DNA from: Aphrophora alni
Taxonomy: Eukaryota; Arthropoda; Insecta; Hemiptera; Aphrophoridae
Direction of reading: 5' to 3'
Assembly (NCBI GenBank): GCA_963513935.1
Contig: OY740777.1
Span: forward strand, 11,333,092-11,397,091
Length of the DNA: 64,000 bases
The position numbers and the translations under genes were made by a program. Under the pieces are notes generated by a model. The model ran no database searches, was not told the origin of the DNA, and was given only the letters and a program-made list of their open reading frames with translations. Each line of letters opens with the position of its first letter. Position 1 is the stretch's first letter. Shown piece after piece: positions 11,626 to 24,750 of this stretch.

Positions 11626-12190
11626 GTCGTAGGCCGCCCTACTTTTCATCACTTCTATATCTGGAAAGGATGAAGATTCCACAGAAGAAGATAAGAGGGT
11701 AGAGGCCATTTGGTATGTAGTGACGCTTGACCTTCATCGGGCAAACAGTTTCCCGTTACTTTTTAGTTGTGGGGGAAGCGAGTGATTTAGTGTTCTGCCG
11801 TCCTTTCGTCAACGAACAACCTCCCCCACTATACAAACCAGACCACACTTCCTCCAAGCGCCACCATATAACATAAGAGCTATAAGCAAGAGGACAGTAG
11901 AACAACAAAGATGGTGAAGGGACAGTTAGGAGAGACAACGGGAAGATTGACTCCCAGGCTTCCATGGAAAGATTAGGGAAAATGGAGCCACTGTGAGAAC
12001 AACTACTTCGTGTAATACTTTCTGTCTGGATATGTCCTTTTTCGACAATTTTTGTTCTGATGGCCTCCACGCAATACAAGAACGGCTGTGAAGAGGCGCG
12101 CAACACGTCATTTTTAACTGCGATAGATGGTGTGCAGGAGAAGGTCGATGATGGAAGTTGTGGAAGAAACAGCGTTTGTTACATTTCTAT
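11626..12190. other. GC-richer single-copy patch
   Basis: Follows the LINE remnant and may include its unreadable 3' part. It holds two overlapping minus-strand open frames of 61 and 116 codons without recognisable domains. The sequence is GC-richer than its flanks. No splice-site pair stands out. Confidence 0.25.
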
Positions 12191-13880
12191 TTCAACTCAG
12201 TTCCAAGGTAAATGTTAACTTCGTCCGCTCCAATAAAAATATTTGTAAGAGAAATTGTTCTCTTATTGAGTATAAAATAATGAAAACAAATAACCTGAAA
12301 CGAATTAAAACTAAATAAGTTAAATATAACGAAACACTTAATCATGTTAAATTCAGATACATTCGTTAAATATTACCAACTTAATTACAAAATATTCCAG
12401 ATTCTTTTTTACATCGGTTATCGATAAATTTTACGAATATGTTCAAGAAATTTGAAGGGAACAGAAAGGGGCAGATGATTCCGCTGTATTTAATCCACGG
12501 TTATATATCCTTCGTAAAACCTGGATTAACCAGAAACAGCAACCCTCTGCTAAGGGTAGTGGTGATTATTCAACCCCCCTCTCTCTCTCTCTCACCCCTT
12601 CCTACTAACTCTTATCTCGTGGATACACATGTATCCCTATGTAAATGTAGCTTTATATTTATTTAAATTAATCTTAAGAAACAAATAAAACTTTCAAGAC
12701 AGGTCGAATTATATGCAAATATTGAACTCCTGAGTGTAAGCACAATATGTTTGTGGAGATGCTGTGAGAGATAATATGTGAAATGTGTTATCTTTAAAAC
12801 TTATATCAAAAACAAATGTTACAAAATACATAAATGGTTTATTGTGCGGAAGAAGGAAGTAGTATAAAGTTTCTGTTTGTTTCGTAACAAATGAGAAAAG
12901 TATTTGGAGTTTACAGTTCATGTGTTTAGGTGTTTTTAATAATAAAGTAAAATTAGAAGTTGTTGACAGTATCGAACAGACATTATTATATATAGAAACT
13001 AAAGATAGGAACACACTCATGTGTAAGTGAGAATGTAAAAATCTTTGTAATCTCGTAACTACTAATTTTTGATTTTAAAATGGGGTTTCATTCAGGTCTA
13101 AGCATTTTTTCAAACGTTAGTAAAGAAGAAGTAATTTTAGAAAGCAAACTAAAGTTCTAACATATGCCGAATAATTATATTCGTAGATTTGGAAGTAGAA
13201 AGATTTTTCAAACATTTAAAACATTCGTCTCTAAATATGGTTTTTAAAACATACCCTTTGCAATTAAATTTGTAACATCTAATTATATCTATGTTTTGAC
13301 TTACATTAAAAACCCCAAATATTACAAATAAAACTCATTTTCAATTATCTATTTCTTCACTTGCATTTAAAATATTTCTAAATATCAATTGAATCAAAAG
13401 AATTTTAAACAAATTCATTTCTTTCTAAAAACAATATTTTATGAAAATGAACACGTTTGTATACATTTTCTTTTAAATTATGAGAGTAAATTCACAGTGA
13501 ATTAAAAAAAAATATATTTTATGTCATATGTTCGTCATTATATTGTACAAGAAAGAATGTATAATAAATGGTTTGTGTTTAAAGAGAGACTACATAAATT
13601 TAAATGAAAAATTTGTATTTATAATTTTAAATAAACAAAACCATTTGAACTTATAACTTTCACAAAATATTGAAACTCTTTTCATCCAAATTTAATCTCT
13701 TGAAAACGTAAGAACACTATGTTGGATTAAATCTCAAGAAAGTTATCATTCAAATAAATTATTCCTTTAGATGGTTGTGGTTTGCAGCTGTTTCTATCCC
13801 AACCAACCATCCTTATTGTCGACAACACCAATGGTATACCTTGCGGATACAATAGTAAGGAAGAAGTCAAAAAGACACAT
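12191..13880. other. AT-rich noncoding stretch
   Basis: Includes a short CT run at about 12580-12596. A 103-codon minus-strand open frame (12709-13020) has composition typical of AT-rich noncoding DNA. Nothing recognisable. Confidence 0.45.
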
Positions 13881-14461
13881 TTAAAACTTACAATATTTGA
13901 CTTTATTTAAAATAAATTACATTACACGAAACACACATTGTTTAGGACATTTCAACTAAAGTAGATCATATCGCATTACACTAATCACAAGATCATCGTG
14001 TTCTGTAGAATGGTATACATTGTGTTTGAGCAACATTTAAAAGCATTTCGACATAATAAATCATATAAACACATAGTTGGTTTTATTCTACAAAAATTAA
14101 CGTACATACCCAAAATATTGTACAGCTGTTATTAACTTAAATGCGTAGACATTTCTAGGACAGAAATGGTTTTGAAAACGACGAATCAAAATAAAATGAG
14201 TTATAAGAAGTTAAAAAATGATTTTTATTTTTTATTACTTTAGAGAAAACTTTGGTTATGGAGATAATAAAACAATCAGTAAATATATCTAGTTGTTTTG
14301 TAATAGCAATAACAAATAAGGGAATCGAAATTTAAACTTTTTTTTTAATTATTTGAATTTAGAAACAACTCTTTATTACCACCGTTAAAGTCTCTTTAAT
14401 ATTTTGCTCACCATTGAGAATACACATATTTATTTTCAAGTATGTAAAAAAGAACATGACG

Positions 14462-14500
14462 CTACTTTTATTCCAGAATATAACCTACTTTTATTCCAGA
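14462..14500. repeat. Short direct repeat
   Basis: The 16-bp word CTACTTTTATTCCAGA occurs at 14462-14477 and again at 14485-14500. Confidence 0.8.
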
Positions 14501-16360
14501 CAAATGTATAGCAACATTTTTAATGGAATAATACAGAAATTTGGACAATTAAATTACTTAAAAAAAACTATTCCAATTTTCTGGTGTGTTTTAAATTATA
14601 TTTTTATGTACACAATTAATAATTAAATTTAAGCTATTTTTCAACGCTTATTAATTTTTTAAACTTTTTTCTCCCAAAAAATTGATCATTTTTATTAAAA
14701 TAAACAAAAATCATGACACCATATTTATTTACACGTAACACAATTAAAATTACAAAAAAAAGTTATGTTAATAAAATATGATATAAACTTTTTGGACGGT
14801 CTGTTAATATAGAAGCTGTACACAAATTGGGATGTACAATTAGGAAGCCGACATTAAAAATACACAAAATGTACAAATCTCAAAAAATTTCCGTTCACAG
14901 TTATTTACGTATATCAGTTTACAGTGTGAACAAATACTATAAAAAAATTTATCTCTAAATAAATCTTTTCCCGTTAATTTGTTTTTAATATTTGACGGTA
15001 ATCAGTGTAATATTGCTGGATTAATATTAAATAAAATAACAAATAATAAGTATAAATATACGGAATGCACTTTCTTTAGGACGTTTAATTAAAATCGTAT
15101 ACTCGTGTTTTGGTCTTAATTGAATAAATTATACATTTTAAATTTCCGTGTAAATTTTACATATGAAAATGTAATGGAGTATCGTAAAAGTATATTTCAT
15201 AGGTAAATTTTACACAATATTTTACAAAAGTGAATGTATTTAACAAGGATAAATGTAATTTTCATCGTAAGTGCACGTTTAATAAGTGAAATAAAAATCA
15301 TTAAAATAATAAATTTGTCTTGCAGTCTTTTTAAAGGATTCTTTTAATTTTCGAAGGCAAATCTGTGGTTGTCGTATACATTTATTCAGACTATTGTCGG
15401 TGAAACTATTTAAAATAATACAAATAAATGTCATAACCATCTATGGTAATTTAACCTTGCGGATTAACTGTTTATCCATCAAACAAATTAAAACAATTGG
15501 ACATCTATTAATTTCTATGTGAAATGTCTATACCTAGAAGTTTACTTTGAAAATTACACTAACATTATGCAACAGTAGTTATGTTACAAGTCTTTCAAAA
15601 ATTAACTATATTCTCATTCATTTCCGGTTTCGTTAAATAACTTATCGTAACGCCTCTTATAAATTTACGTCACAAAACTTAAAGTTAAAAAAAAAAAAAA
15701 AACATTAAATAATACAACATTATACACAATTTTCGCAATTATAACAGTTTCGCATTAAAGGAAAATAACAAATATAATTGTTTGATTTTTTTAACTATTT
15801 TGTAATTTAAAATAAATATAAATTTCTTCTGAATCTGTACCGTTTAAAATTAAATTATTTAATATACACACACAAAAAAAAGAAAAAGACGAATAACAAA
15901 AATAAAAAATTTCAAAGATAACACCACTATCACAATACGACACGGGCATGTATTCGTACATAATATACAAATTATATAATAATATTTGACTAAAAATTAC
16001 GTATATAAAAAGTAACATTGAGAAGCAGTTATATGTTGGATAATGTAATTCAGAAATATTGGTTAAAATAATATAAATCTCTATTTTGAATTTACGTTTT
16101 ATTAAATATAAAATTATTCATCGTATGTTAAAATTGTTGAAAAGATACTTTACATATTAAAAATACACCAAACTCTGTAAAGCAGGAATTTTAAATCACC
16201 AGTATTTACGCAAATTCAATTTCTAATTTGTGAACAATTAAAAATAAGATAAATAAATCACTAGAGCACTGTGGTGATTATATATGAACAAGGAAAAACT
16301 CCAAACCACAAAATAACACAACTACACAAATCTGTATAAGGAGTTTATATTACTTAGATA

Positions 16361-16389
16361 CATTTCGATAGCTATGCTATCATCTTCAG
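16361..16389 (-). ncRNA. Hammerhead-like motif
   Basis: Minus strand: CTGAAGA core, one extra T, a perfect 6-bp stem GATAGC/GCTATC with loop ATA, then GAAATG. The flanking GTACCT upstream matches the GGTACCTGAAGA context of the copy at 35385. Downstream there is a TTGTGTTATTTTG tail at about 16309-16321, as in other copies. Pairing in helix I is weak. Probably the end of a small retroelement copy. Confidence 0.5.
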
Positions 16390-18360
16390 AGGTACACTAC
16401 ATACAAATTTTCTTTGTTCATAATTAAAAATGAGGTTTAACCTATTTTAATGTATAAAAATAGTTTGGCTTTACATGAAAAATAATTGAAATAATGTCGT
16501 AATGCTGATTTTATATTTCAATTTAATGGAAAATTTTTATGTCTTTAATATATTTAATTTTAAGATAAACATTTTAGTATTTAACTATTGATTCCTTGTT
16601 TTTTGTGTTTTTCGGTCTTCTAATTTTTTATGTAATTTTCCTAATCGTTCACTTTATAAAGTAAATTTGTAGGCTGTACATAAAAAATGTATTTATAATA
16701 TACACCAAATTAAATTTTTTAATATATTTTTCTTGGAAGCTGTAACTTACTGGTGAATGAAAACCACTGTCATTTTGTGTGTTTAAAATTGACGTAAATT
16801 AATTTTTAATAATAAATACATAAAGTGAAAAATAATATATTAAATATGACCGTCTTTATGGTGTAATTTTGTAATCTTTTGAAATAATTTGATACTGTAG
16901 CAGCAAACATCTTCAGATCATTTTAATGAATTTAATATAGTAATGTTGAAATCAAAGAAAAAGTTGAATAATAATAAATAAAAAATAAAAAAAAATGTTA
17001 AATTGTTTCTAAACAACGATTTGAAATTTGGTTTTAACTGTTTATTAAAACCTAAAATTACCCTAAGCCCTTAATTTTCGTCGCCCTTTCAGTCCTTTTC
17101 TTGCTACCAGTAGCTTGAAGTTTTAATTTATTTAGTTATTTGTATATTTTCCTACAAAATTGAGTAAGTAAAAATTTTTTACTGAGTTAAATTACGTGCT
17201 TTTATTGCTTTTTTGGTTTTTATCTGACCAAATCTCTCCTCTATATTGGATAAAAACTGCGCCTATTTAGATGAATTGACGCTAAACACCAAAAAACTTA
17301 TCAAATTATAATTTTTATGAAAATCAGACTTAATATTAACCTTATAAACATCAGAAAAAGGGAACTATTTGCTGTAAAATTTCATGTCGTAAGTTAGTTG
17401 ATTAAAACGTTATAATAATCCTTTATCTTAAGACAAATTATTCACATTTATTTCTACAGAATATTAAGTTTTTAGGGTTAGTTAGAATGTATTTTCTATA
17501 ACGGAAAACATTGTCATAAAATTATAGAGAATTTTCATTTCACGTATTAGTTCTTTCTTAATCTGAAAAAAAAAAACTGTTTTCCCATTATGTGTTTCTT
17601 ATAAAGTAAAACAAACAAACAAAATTTGAAAAATCGTGCTTAAGTATGAAGTTTTAAAATTGTTCAATACATTTTTACTTTTCAATTTACAAGGGACACA
17701 TATAAGTATTTATTTCCACATTTAGTATATTTTTTTTTTTTAATAATTTCAAAATAGAGATTTAAATTTTACTTTTTCAAACACTTTTTAAACAAAATAT
17801 CTTTTAATTTTATTTTATAAATGACTTTCATTTGTGGTTTCGCTGTCTACATGTACAAATAAAATACTTCGAAGCAAGTATCTACTCGCCTACAGCCAGT
17901 TGTAGTCTATGAAAAAGCTAATAATTTCATTCAAATATTATTGCAACTTTTTTTTTGAGTACTAAAATACTGACCGTTTCTCCATAGTTTAGCATAACTT
18001 AGATTATAGTCTGTCCGGATTGACAACTTTACCTAACCTAACTATAATACCGAATTACGTATAATCATTTTAAATGGCACACTAACAACGTTTTTTTAGC
18101 TGTAAGTACATGGTTTGACATAAGTACATAACTAACTACAATACATCAAAATTTACATTCATTGAAAACACTTAAAAAAAATTCTCATCAAAATGTTCAC
18201 ATTTCTCAACCAATCAAGGAATTTTTAGTTAGTGTTTTTTTTTACATTTTTTTATCTTTGGATGTGAATTTTATATTATACAATTGTGATTATTTGGTAA
18301 TATTTATATACATGTTATAGTCTTTTAAATAAACACTAAAATATAATCACATTTCGCTAC

Positions 18361-18503
18361 TTATATTCCTATATCCTCGTATTGTTCCGCGGTTTTTAGG
18401 AAAAATAAGGTGAGTTTTTTATTATCGTTGTTTTTGCGCTTCAGCAGGTTTCCAAAACCAATAAAGGTGAGGCGGGCGCATGCAGGGCCGCGTTCCAAGC
18501 ATT
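18361..18503 (-). CDS. Putative 3'-terminal coding exon, product unknown
   Basis: Immediately upstream on the minus strand is a long T-rich tract ending in CAG (18504-18506), an excellent splice acceptor. The sequence after it is markedly GC-rich, unlike the flanking AT-rich DNA, and composition drops again near 18420. If the incoming phase leaves two bases, the frame runs 46 codons to TAA at 18361 (starts CLERGPACARLTFIGFGN, ends AEQYEDIGI). The other two phases stop earlier, after about 20 and 26 codons, and one of them ends exactly where composition changes, so the true frame is not decided. I do not recognise the protein. On the plus strand the same segment contains donor-like AAG/GTGAGT (about 18410) and AAG/GTGAGG (about 18467), so an exon on the opposite strand is an alternative. 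No upstream partner exon could be identified. Confidence 0.4.
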
Positions 18504-18506
18504 CTG

Positions 18507-20569
18507 AAAAAAAAGTAAAAAGAAAAAATGTTAAATTTGGATAAAAGAAATTTTGAATTTAATTATTCAAACATGCTTTTTCTTTTAATTTGTTGACATA
18601 TAAATAATAAAGCCATGCGTGGGATAAAATAGGTAAACTTATTTCGAATTTGGATAGTAGGAATTACTTGTCTGGATGAGGATATGAGGTAAGTACTGTA
18701 ATTGTGGAACACACACAGGGCAGGATTTAAAGGACCTTTCGGAAGCTTCTGAGTTTTACAAGTATACCATAGGAATAGGTAGATTCTACTATTGATGAGA
18801 TGGTTGGTTGAAATAGTCGACACATGGAGATTAATGTCTTCGCAGAAAGAGATTAAAATAATACTAGTGATTAAATTAGCGAAAAACTTAAGCCGAGGTT
18901 TAGATATATAAATGGCGACACTAGTGTTTAAATAACTATATAGTTTTTTCTGTTTTTCCTTACTTATCAAAAGTAAAAATAATAAAAAATGTTACAGTAA
19001 CGTCAAGCATAACTCTGATGATACGAAGAAGATATTTGGTGATTAGTTTTAATTTTGGATCATCTTTCTACAATAAAAAATCGAAAAAAATACTGAATTT
19101 TTAAATTACAGAAATTTAGCGAAATATTTTGTCTTTAACATTTCTTTACCAGCATTCAAGTCTTTTTCTTTCTATCGTTGTATTTTCTGTATAAGTAGGC
19201 GAAAATAAGATTTTCATCTGTTTAACTATTCTGTAATTAAAATTTAGTATAAGACACAATTTTTCCTTTGTAGGCTTCATTTCTATACCAGTGTTCAATT
19301 CCTTTATTGTAATTTTCACATTTTATTTTTCGACCGAGTGTCAAAACATTGGTCCTGTTTTACCTCCACCATTTCGCGAATTAGCCTGTATGTTTGTGTT
19401 TACACAGTTAAACAAACAACTGAACGCGTTTATGATTCGTAATACAATTTGAGTAAAAATGATCAATCTGACAACAAATTTGAATGATCAATGTAACAGG
19501 TTTTGTTATTTTATTATCAGTTTTGAAATGGAGGTCACTCAAAACTGTCCTGTTATAAGTCATGGACGCGGATACTTCGCTTAGGAAATCAAGGAGTAAT
19601 CGGAAGTATGAAATATAACGCTATGAACGAGATATAACGACCAACCGTAAATGATCTTTAAACTTTTTTAAATTATTTTAATAGAGGTACAAAAAAAATG
19701 TAACATTTACTTATTAAAATTATTTAATTTTATAAATCAGGTTTCAATATTTAAAATGAAATGTTGATAGAAAGTAACATTAAGAACTCTGACAGGTCGT
19801 TTTGCCCTTAAGTGAAACATAAATCATACGCGTAAAATCAAAATAACATATTTAAAATCTTAATTATCAAAATGAAGATGTATCAGGTTGGAATTAACTT
19901 GAATATATTCTACTTCCAAGTAGTTCGAAATTAAGAAACAGATTTATCAAAATGACAGCCCGCACACACGTAAATGACACAACTGACAGAGATTTTAATT
20001 AAAACGTTTAAAATTTCATCTGTGGTTTTTCGGTGGCTGGACCACTCCTGAGATATTTACATTTGCATCTCTCGATATTAAGTGATATAGGTTTATAAAT
20101 ATTGGGTTGTGTTTTTTTTAGTTATTTATTTGACCGTTTGAATCGATTAAAATATTTCGATTTATGTTTAATAATTTCGTTTTAAATATATAATTAAAAA
20201 ATATGAAATATCGTTACAAATAAATGGTTCAATAATTTGTGATACCGAAAAATAAGGTAGTCAATAAAAGGGTTTTAAATTTTTGATAAATATTTTTATA
20301 ATATGAAAAATACATAAAATAAATTATAGATAAGTCTATCTATGTTTATAGACTAAAATAAATAAGATATGGTTGTAGAAATAAAAATAACATATTATGA
20401 TTTTCGGTTAAACTCAATTTTAAGATACTAAGTTTAAAAAATGTGATTTTTACAAAATGTTGAACATTGTCATTTAAGGAGGTACGATTGAACTATAAAT
20501 AGATTTTTACGTCCACAAGGAAAACTCGTGTACTACCCTTATCGACAATTTTAAAAACCTCTCAGAAAA
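18507..20569. other. AT-rich noncoding stretch (possible intron)
   Basis: If the exon at 18361-18503 is real, this is intron upstream of it. One 135-codon minus-strand open frame (18563-18970) lacks any domain and is AT-biased. Nothing else stands out. Confidence 0.4.
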
Positions 20570-20890
20570 AACATCGGTTTATATTTATTTGTTCCCGTCC
20601 AACTCAATCAGATCTCCAACACAAACCAAAGCACTCTATTAACACTCTCTTGTTCTTCTGCCCTTCCACCCCCCACTTCCTACCTGACTACGGGATAGTT
20701 TATGGCATCCATTACACCCAGTACAACACTAATTGGGTTCATATTGACACCTCGATGTAAGCCTATCCACCACCAAATACATTATTTATGTACTGTAACA
20801 CCGCTACATGATTCACTTAAACCCCTTCTACATATAAACCCCATAAATTATTACATAGAATGCATTTTTCATTGGGTGATATAGGGTTTT
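20570..20890. other. Pyrimidine-rich single-copy patch
   Basis: C/T-rich on the plus strand (for example CTTCCACCCCCCACTTCC). A 60-codon open frame there is probably a by-product of this bias. Function unknown. Confidence 0.3.
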
Positions 20891-20954
20891 CTACCTGAAG
20901 GGTGTGTATCAAAAATTATTATTTAAAAGTAAGGATGTTTTGTTGATTATATTT

Positions 20955-21345
20955 ACGAGGTGTCCAGATTGATTGACCAGTTTAGGAACTGATTGGTTAC
21001 GACAAAATATTAACTAAATGTCCAATAACATAGGTCATATCTCGCTTTGTTTTCTATTTATCCAACATTTTATATATTTTTATTTTGGAATTAGACAGGA
21101 TATTGAGTTTAGATGTGCTATACACATATTTTATCTAACGTTTTATACGTGTAACAAAAACTGATAATTTATTACATACGCTTTCAAAATGGCTGCCGTT
21201 TAAACATTTTAACGTCGAATATCTATAAAACCGTTAATTTTATTTAAAATTTACAAGACACAAAAATTACATGATTTCTTTTGAAATTTTAAACGAAATG
21301 GCCTCTCTATTTTTACTCTAACGCGAAGGATAAGCGACAAAAAAC
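20955..21345 (+). mobile_element. Family B repeat fragment
   Basis: Starts near GAGGTGTCCAGATTGATTG and contains the GGCTGCCGTTTAAACATTTT and AACGTCGAATATCT blocks shared with the copies at 25.3 and 42.1 kb. Degenerate; ends are approximate. Confidence 0.45.
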
Positions 21346-21544
21346 AGAAAAAATAATGTCTTGGTTATTATTTACAACAACCAAGATTAGACTATAACCG
21401 AAATATTTTTAATAACAATAACAAAACCCATACTTCTAATTTCCATTTCATAAACTAAATATCAGTAGAAAAATAAATAAATATACCAACAAACAGCTAA
21501 TCTTATCAACTACTTTATATTTTATACTTTTAGGCCTACATAGT

Positions 21545-21547
<3 letters not shown>

Positions 21548-21608
<61 letters not shown>
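21548..21608. repeat. (TA)n microsatellite
   Basis: About 30 perfect TA units. Confidence 0.95.
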
Positions 21609-21610
<2 letters not shown>

Positions 21611-22199
21611 CGTCATTAGATAAGTTTTCTTTTGGTGTCCAGAATCAATTCCCAAAGTTTACTGACTTATAGTGAAACACTATAAATATTTATCAAAGTA
21701 TTATTGTCTTTAAAAATTGTCTGAAAACAGTTAAAATTACACAAGGATTTTTAATTTATTCAAGTAACTATTTGAATGACAGTGAAGAATGAACGAATTT
21801 CTATATTTTAGATAGAAAAAGAATTATATAAAATAAAAATTATAAATTTATTATTTTTTTTAAATATTTAGGTATGTAACAATTAATTAATACATAAATA
21901 ATTACAACAAAGAGAGATCAAGATAACACAATCTGGCGAAATGTTAATTACTAAGGAATTTTTCTAAACAATTGTTCCAAATTTATCTTATAATTTATTA
22001 CTAGATCATTTAACTTTACACAGAGCCAACAAACATATTAATTTGTCTGCATTAAATTTATTACGTTCCCGTTTGTGTTATTATTTCTTCAATAATTTCT
22101 CAAGACGTAGAAACACTCGAATCCGAAAACAAGTCGTATTAAATTTCCAAACATTAATCATATTAAGTCCAATAATCGTCCATTCTCGTTGTTATTGTA
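21609..22199. other. AT-rich noncoding stretch
   Basis: No ORF, repeat-family member or RNA gene seen. Confidence 0.5.
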
Positions 22200-22420
22200 A
22201 ACAAAAGATATGAAGCGACAAAAGAAGTCCAGAATCGCCATTTTTCACCGGAGTCCAGACAGACATAAGCCGTCCGGAAGTTGATATACAATTACTCCAA
22301 CTAGGCATTCCTTCCGACCCATTGAACACCGTGGAATCGACTATATAAATCCATGGAAAGAGTTATTTCTAGGCTTTACTTGTATGACCCACTTGGTAGG
22401 GAATATATCGATTGTTGAAT
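22200..22420. other. GC-richer single-copy patch
   Basis: Moderately GC-rich, with GTCCAGA repeated three times (about 22227, 22252 and nearby variants). No convincing open frame. Could be regulatory or old exon. Confidence 0.25.
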
Positions 22421-22511
22421 TGATTTCAATAAATCGAACGGAATTGTCTTTGTTCGAATTGGAATTAAGATATTTAATTTAAGATAAATTAAAGGGGGCT
22501 TGTTTGTGACA

Positions 22512-22521
22512 GGGGGGGGGG
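22512..22521 (+). repeat. Poly(G) tract
   Basis: Ten consecutive G residues. Confidence 0.85.
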
Positions 22522-22949
22522 TGTTTTATGTTTGGTAGTAAATCGGATATTTTAGAAGATGTGTGTATTTTAAAATTTATTTCAGCCGTATTTCACATCA
22601 CATATATAGTGCCACAACAATCTATGTAGAGTATAGATATGTTTATGGTTTAGAGTATAGTATCCGTCGCAGTAATTTTAGCTTTCGAAACCAGAATGCG
22701 CTACCTATTGTATCTCTCCTAACCTACTCACGATGCTAAGTTAATAACGTAACGTTTTAAGGCCTCAGTTTTATAAGAGGAGTTGGTGCACTGATATGCT
22801 ATACGGAAATTCGTGATCCAGAATGTACCTCTGTTAACAGAGGGGCTGTACAGATTTACAGATATATACATATATGTAGGTTTGTTTAGTCTTGTAGAGA
22901 ATACTGGCTATCCTGGGAGGTAGCATAGAGGGTTTGGCATTTGGGGAAA

Positions 22950-23790
22950 TGAACACTGAATTATTAGAGTGGTAATTAACTCGGACAGTCAGGCAGCTTT
23001 ATATGAGATAGGAAATAGACGAGTTTGGATTGCACTTCAGGACACTATTGAGTGAAAAGGAACCTTAAAGTAAATAAGTTGATAAAGATTGATGGCCTGA
23101 ACAAGGAGACAATAACACTCAGGATTATATGAAATGCTATGTGTAGGATATTACTTGCAGCATGGGCTCTTAAAAAGCAATGACAGATTGTAGACAAACA
23201 AGGAGACTGGTGTATCTTTTAGAAGACAAACTATGCTTTAATTCAACGACAAGTATGGTACTTAATATACTATGGAGTGAAATTATGATAGTTAGGAGGC
23301 TTCAGATGAGATTGATAAAAGACGAGTTTGGATTGCACTCCAGGACACTATTGAGTGGAAGGGAACCTTAAAGTAAATAAGTTGATAAAGATTAGTGACC
23401 TGAACAAGGAGACAATAACACACAGGTAGATTGTTATATTAAATGCTACGTATAGGATATTACTTGCAGCATGAGCTCTTAAATAGTACGGACTGTAGAC
23501 AAACTAGAAGACTGGAGAATCTTATAGAAGACAAACTATGCTTTAATTCAACGATAAGTATGGTAATTTGATATATTAAGGAGTACAATTAGAATGTTGA
23601 TTGTTCTATCGAAAGAGCACTGTCTTCTGAATTGACATCTCAACGTAGATACGAGGGTTGGAACATCTGAAAGTGCGGACAGATCGAAACCAGGACTTTT
23701 TCAATAAAGATTTATTCCGGTAATGAGGACATTCGGTGGAAGGTGGTTGGAACTGTGGAACTGATATTAAAGAATCTCCAAAGTATGAAT
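22950..23790 (+). pseudogene. LINE RNase H-domain remnant with internal duplication
   Basis: At 22975-23045 the plus strand reads VINSDSQAALYEI, then VWIALQDTIE and a stop. SDSQAAL is the second conserved aspartate block of the RNase H domain in I-type LINEs, and V-W-x-x-L-Q is the helix that follows it. About 700 bp downstream (23712-23742) the DNA resembles a frameshifted WIPGHEGIRGNE block, the last RNase H motif. Between them a 303-bp segment is tandemly duplicated: GACGAGTTTGGATTGCAC starts at 23018 and again at 23321. Stops and frameshifts make it dead. The duplication inside an RNase H domain is abnormal. The final motif assignment is tentative. Confidence 0.6.
23018..23580 (+). repeat. 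Tandem duplication, period 303 bp
   Basis: Two direct copies (about 23018-23280 and 23321-23580) share long blocks such as ACCTTAAAGTAAATAAG, AACAAGGAGACAATAACAC, GGATATTACTTGCAGCATG and GAAGACAAACTATGC. They differ by scattered substitutions and small indels, so the duplication is not recent. Confidence 0.85.
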
Positions 23791-24280
23791 GTCGTGGACG
23801 TGACGAAGCTTTACGAAGTCCATAATTATGTTTCAGAAACTTTGAGTAGCCTATTAACGGAAAGAAGGTGTTCAAAATGCGTGTGACAAAGTTACGAATA
23901 ATAAGAGAGTATGTAACGGTCAGGAAGATAAGGACATCACAAGGTCAGCACGATTAGAATCTGGCAATAATTGGAACCGAGGAAGTCTAACACTTGGATT
24001 GAAACAATGAAGCAGAATTGATGGTATTGCAAAAACATGTACAGAATTGAAATCTTTGGTAAGAAACTGATGGAAAGGTGTTGTGGTGGTTCAAAGCTTC
24101 AGATGGAGCGAGGAAGATAAGTGAAGTAATTGTACTCTCAAATTGATTTAATAATTTTTACATTAAATTACGTTATAGAGTAAATAAAATTGACACAAAT
24201 TGCCGAAGTTTAATATCGTTAACAATAAAATAATAAATAACTATAATCCTGCCTCTCAGAATATTGTCCTTCCCACAGAA
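23791..24280. other. LINE-like 3' debris, unresolved
   Basis: GC content stays above background to about 24130, and the word CTTCAGATG(A/G) recurs near 23300 and 24098. This suggests the LINE-derived segment continues, but no motif can be read. Confidence 0.3.
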
Positions 24281-24287
24281 AATTCTC

Positions 24288-24334
24288 AACTGAAGAGATA
24301 ACGTATGAAATATTTTCCACATACTTCATCAGTT
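24288..24334. repeat. Imperfect palindrome resembling hammerhead-family ends
   Basis: AACTGAAGA at the left and its near-complement CTTCATCAGTT at the right enclose a GTATG/CATAC pairing. CTGAAGA reads on plus and CTGATGA on minus. Stem II followed by GAAA is not cleanly present, so relation to the hammerhead-like family is only suggestive. Confidence 0.35.
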
Positions 24335-24750
24335 AAAAAACCACAAATTCACCCCCTTCCACCCCCTACACAATAAAAGTTTAAGATCTTGAAAATAGTA
24401 AATATTCCGGCGACTTGAATACACAAAACAGACATTTCGAAATAAATTAGGAACGAAAAGAAAAAAAAAAGATAAGTCGAAGAAAAGATACAAAGAAAAC
24501 TCGTTCATCACTGCATCTTCCAAAAGCTCGGAGACTGTATTTTCCTATCTCCATTTATATAAATAAAATAGAAATTTCTTCTTTGAAGGCAAAGTTAGAG
24601 GATGAGAGAATAGGGGAAGTTGGCGTCTCGGCGGAAGTGGAATCTGCAAGAGCCAAAAAGACGAGACAGCGGAAAATACTCTGTATATATGAATAGCAGT
24701 GGATAGATATGGGGAAAGGATGGAACATTATGTCCTCATATATGTCAGTC
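24335..24750. other. GC-richer single-copy patch
   Basis: Purine-rich on plus between 24590 and 24680, with minus-strand open frames of 64 and 72 codons that show no domain. Unknown. Confidence 0.25.

Larger units (their letters stand above)
13885..18360 (-). other. Candidate long 3' UTR downstream of the 18.4 kb exon
   Basis: This tract is uniformly AT-rich and has no family A, B or C copies. It is interrupted only by one small hammerhead-like copy near 16.37 kb and by short homopolymers. On the minus strand it lies directly downstream of the stop of the putative terminal exon at 18361. An AATAAA on the minus strand at 13902-13907 is followed by a T/GT-rich stretch, which fits a poly(A) site. 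Other AATAAA words occur earlier (about 17811, 17708 and 17451), so shorter 3' ends are possible. This is inference; ordinary intergenic DNA is the alternative. Confidence 0.3.
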
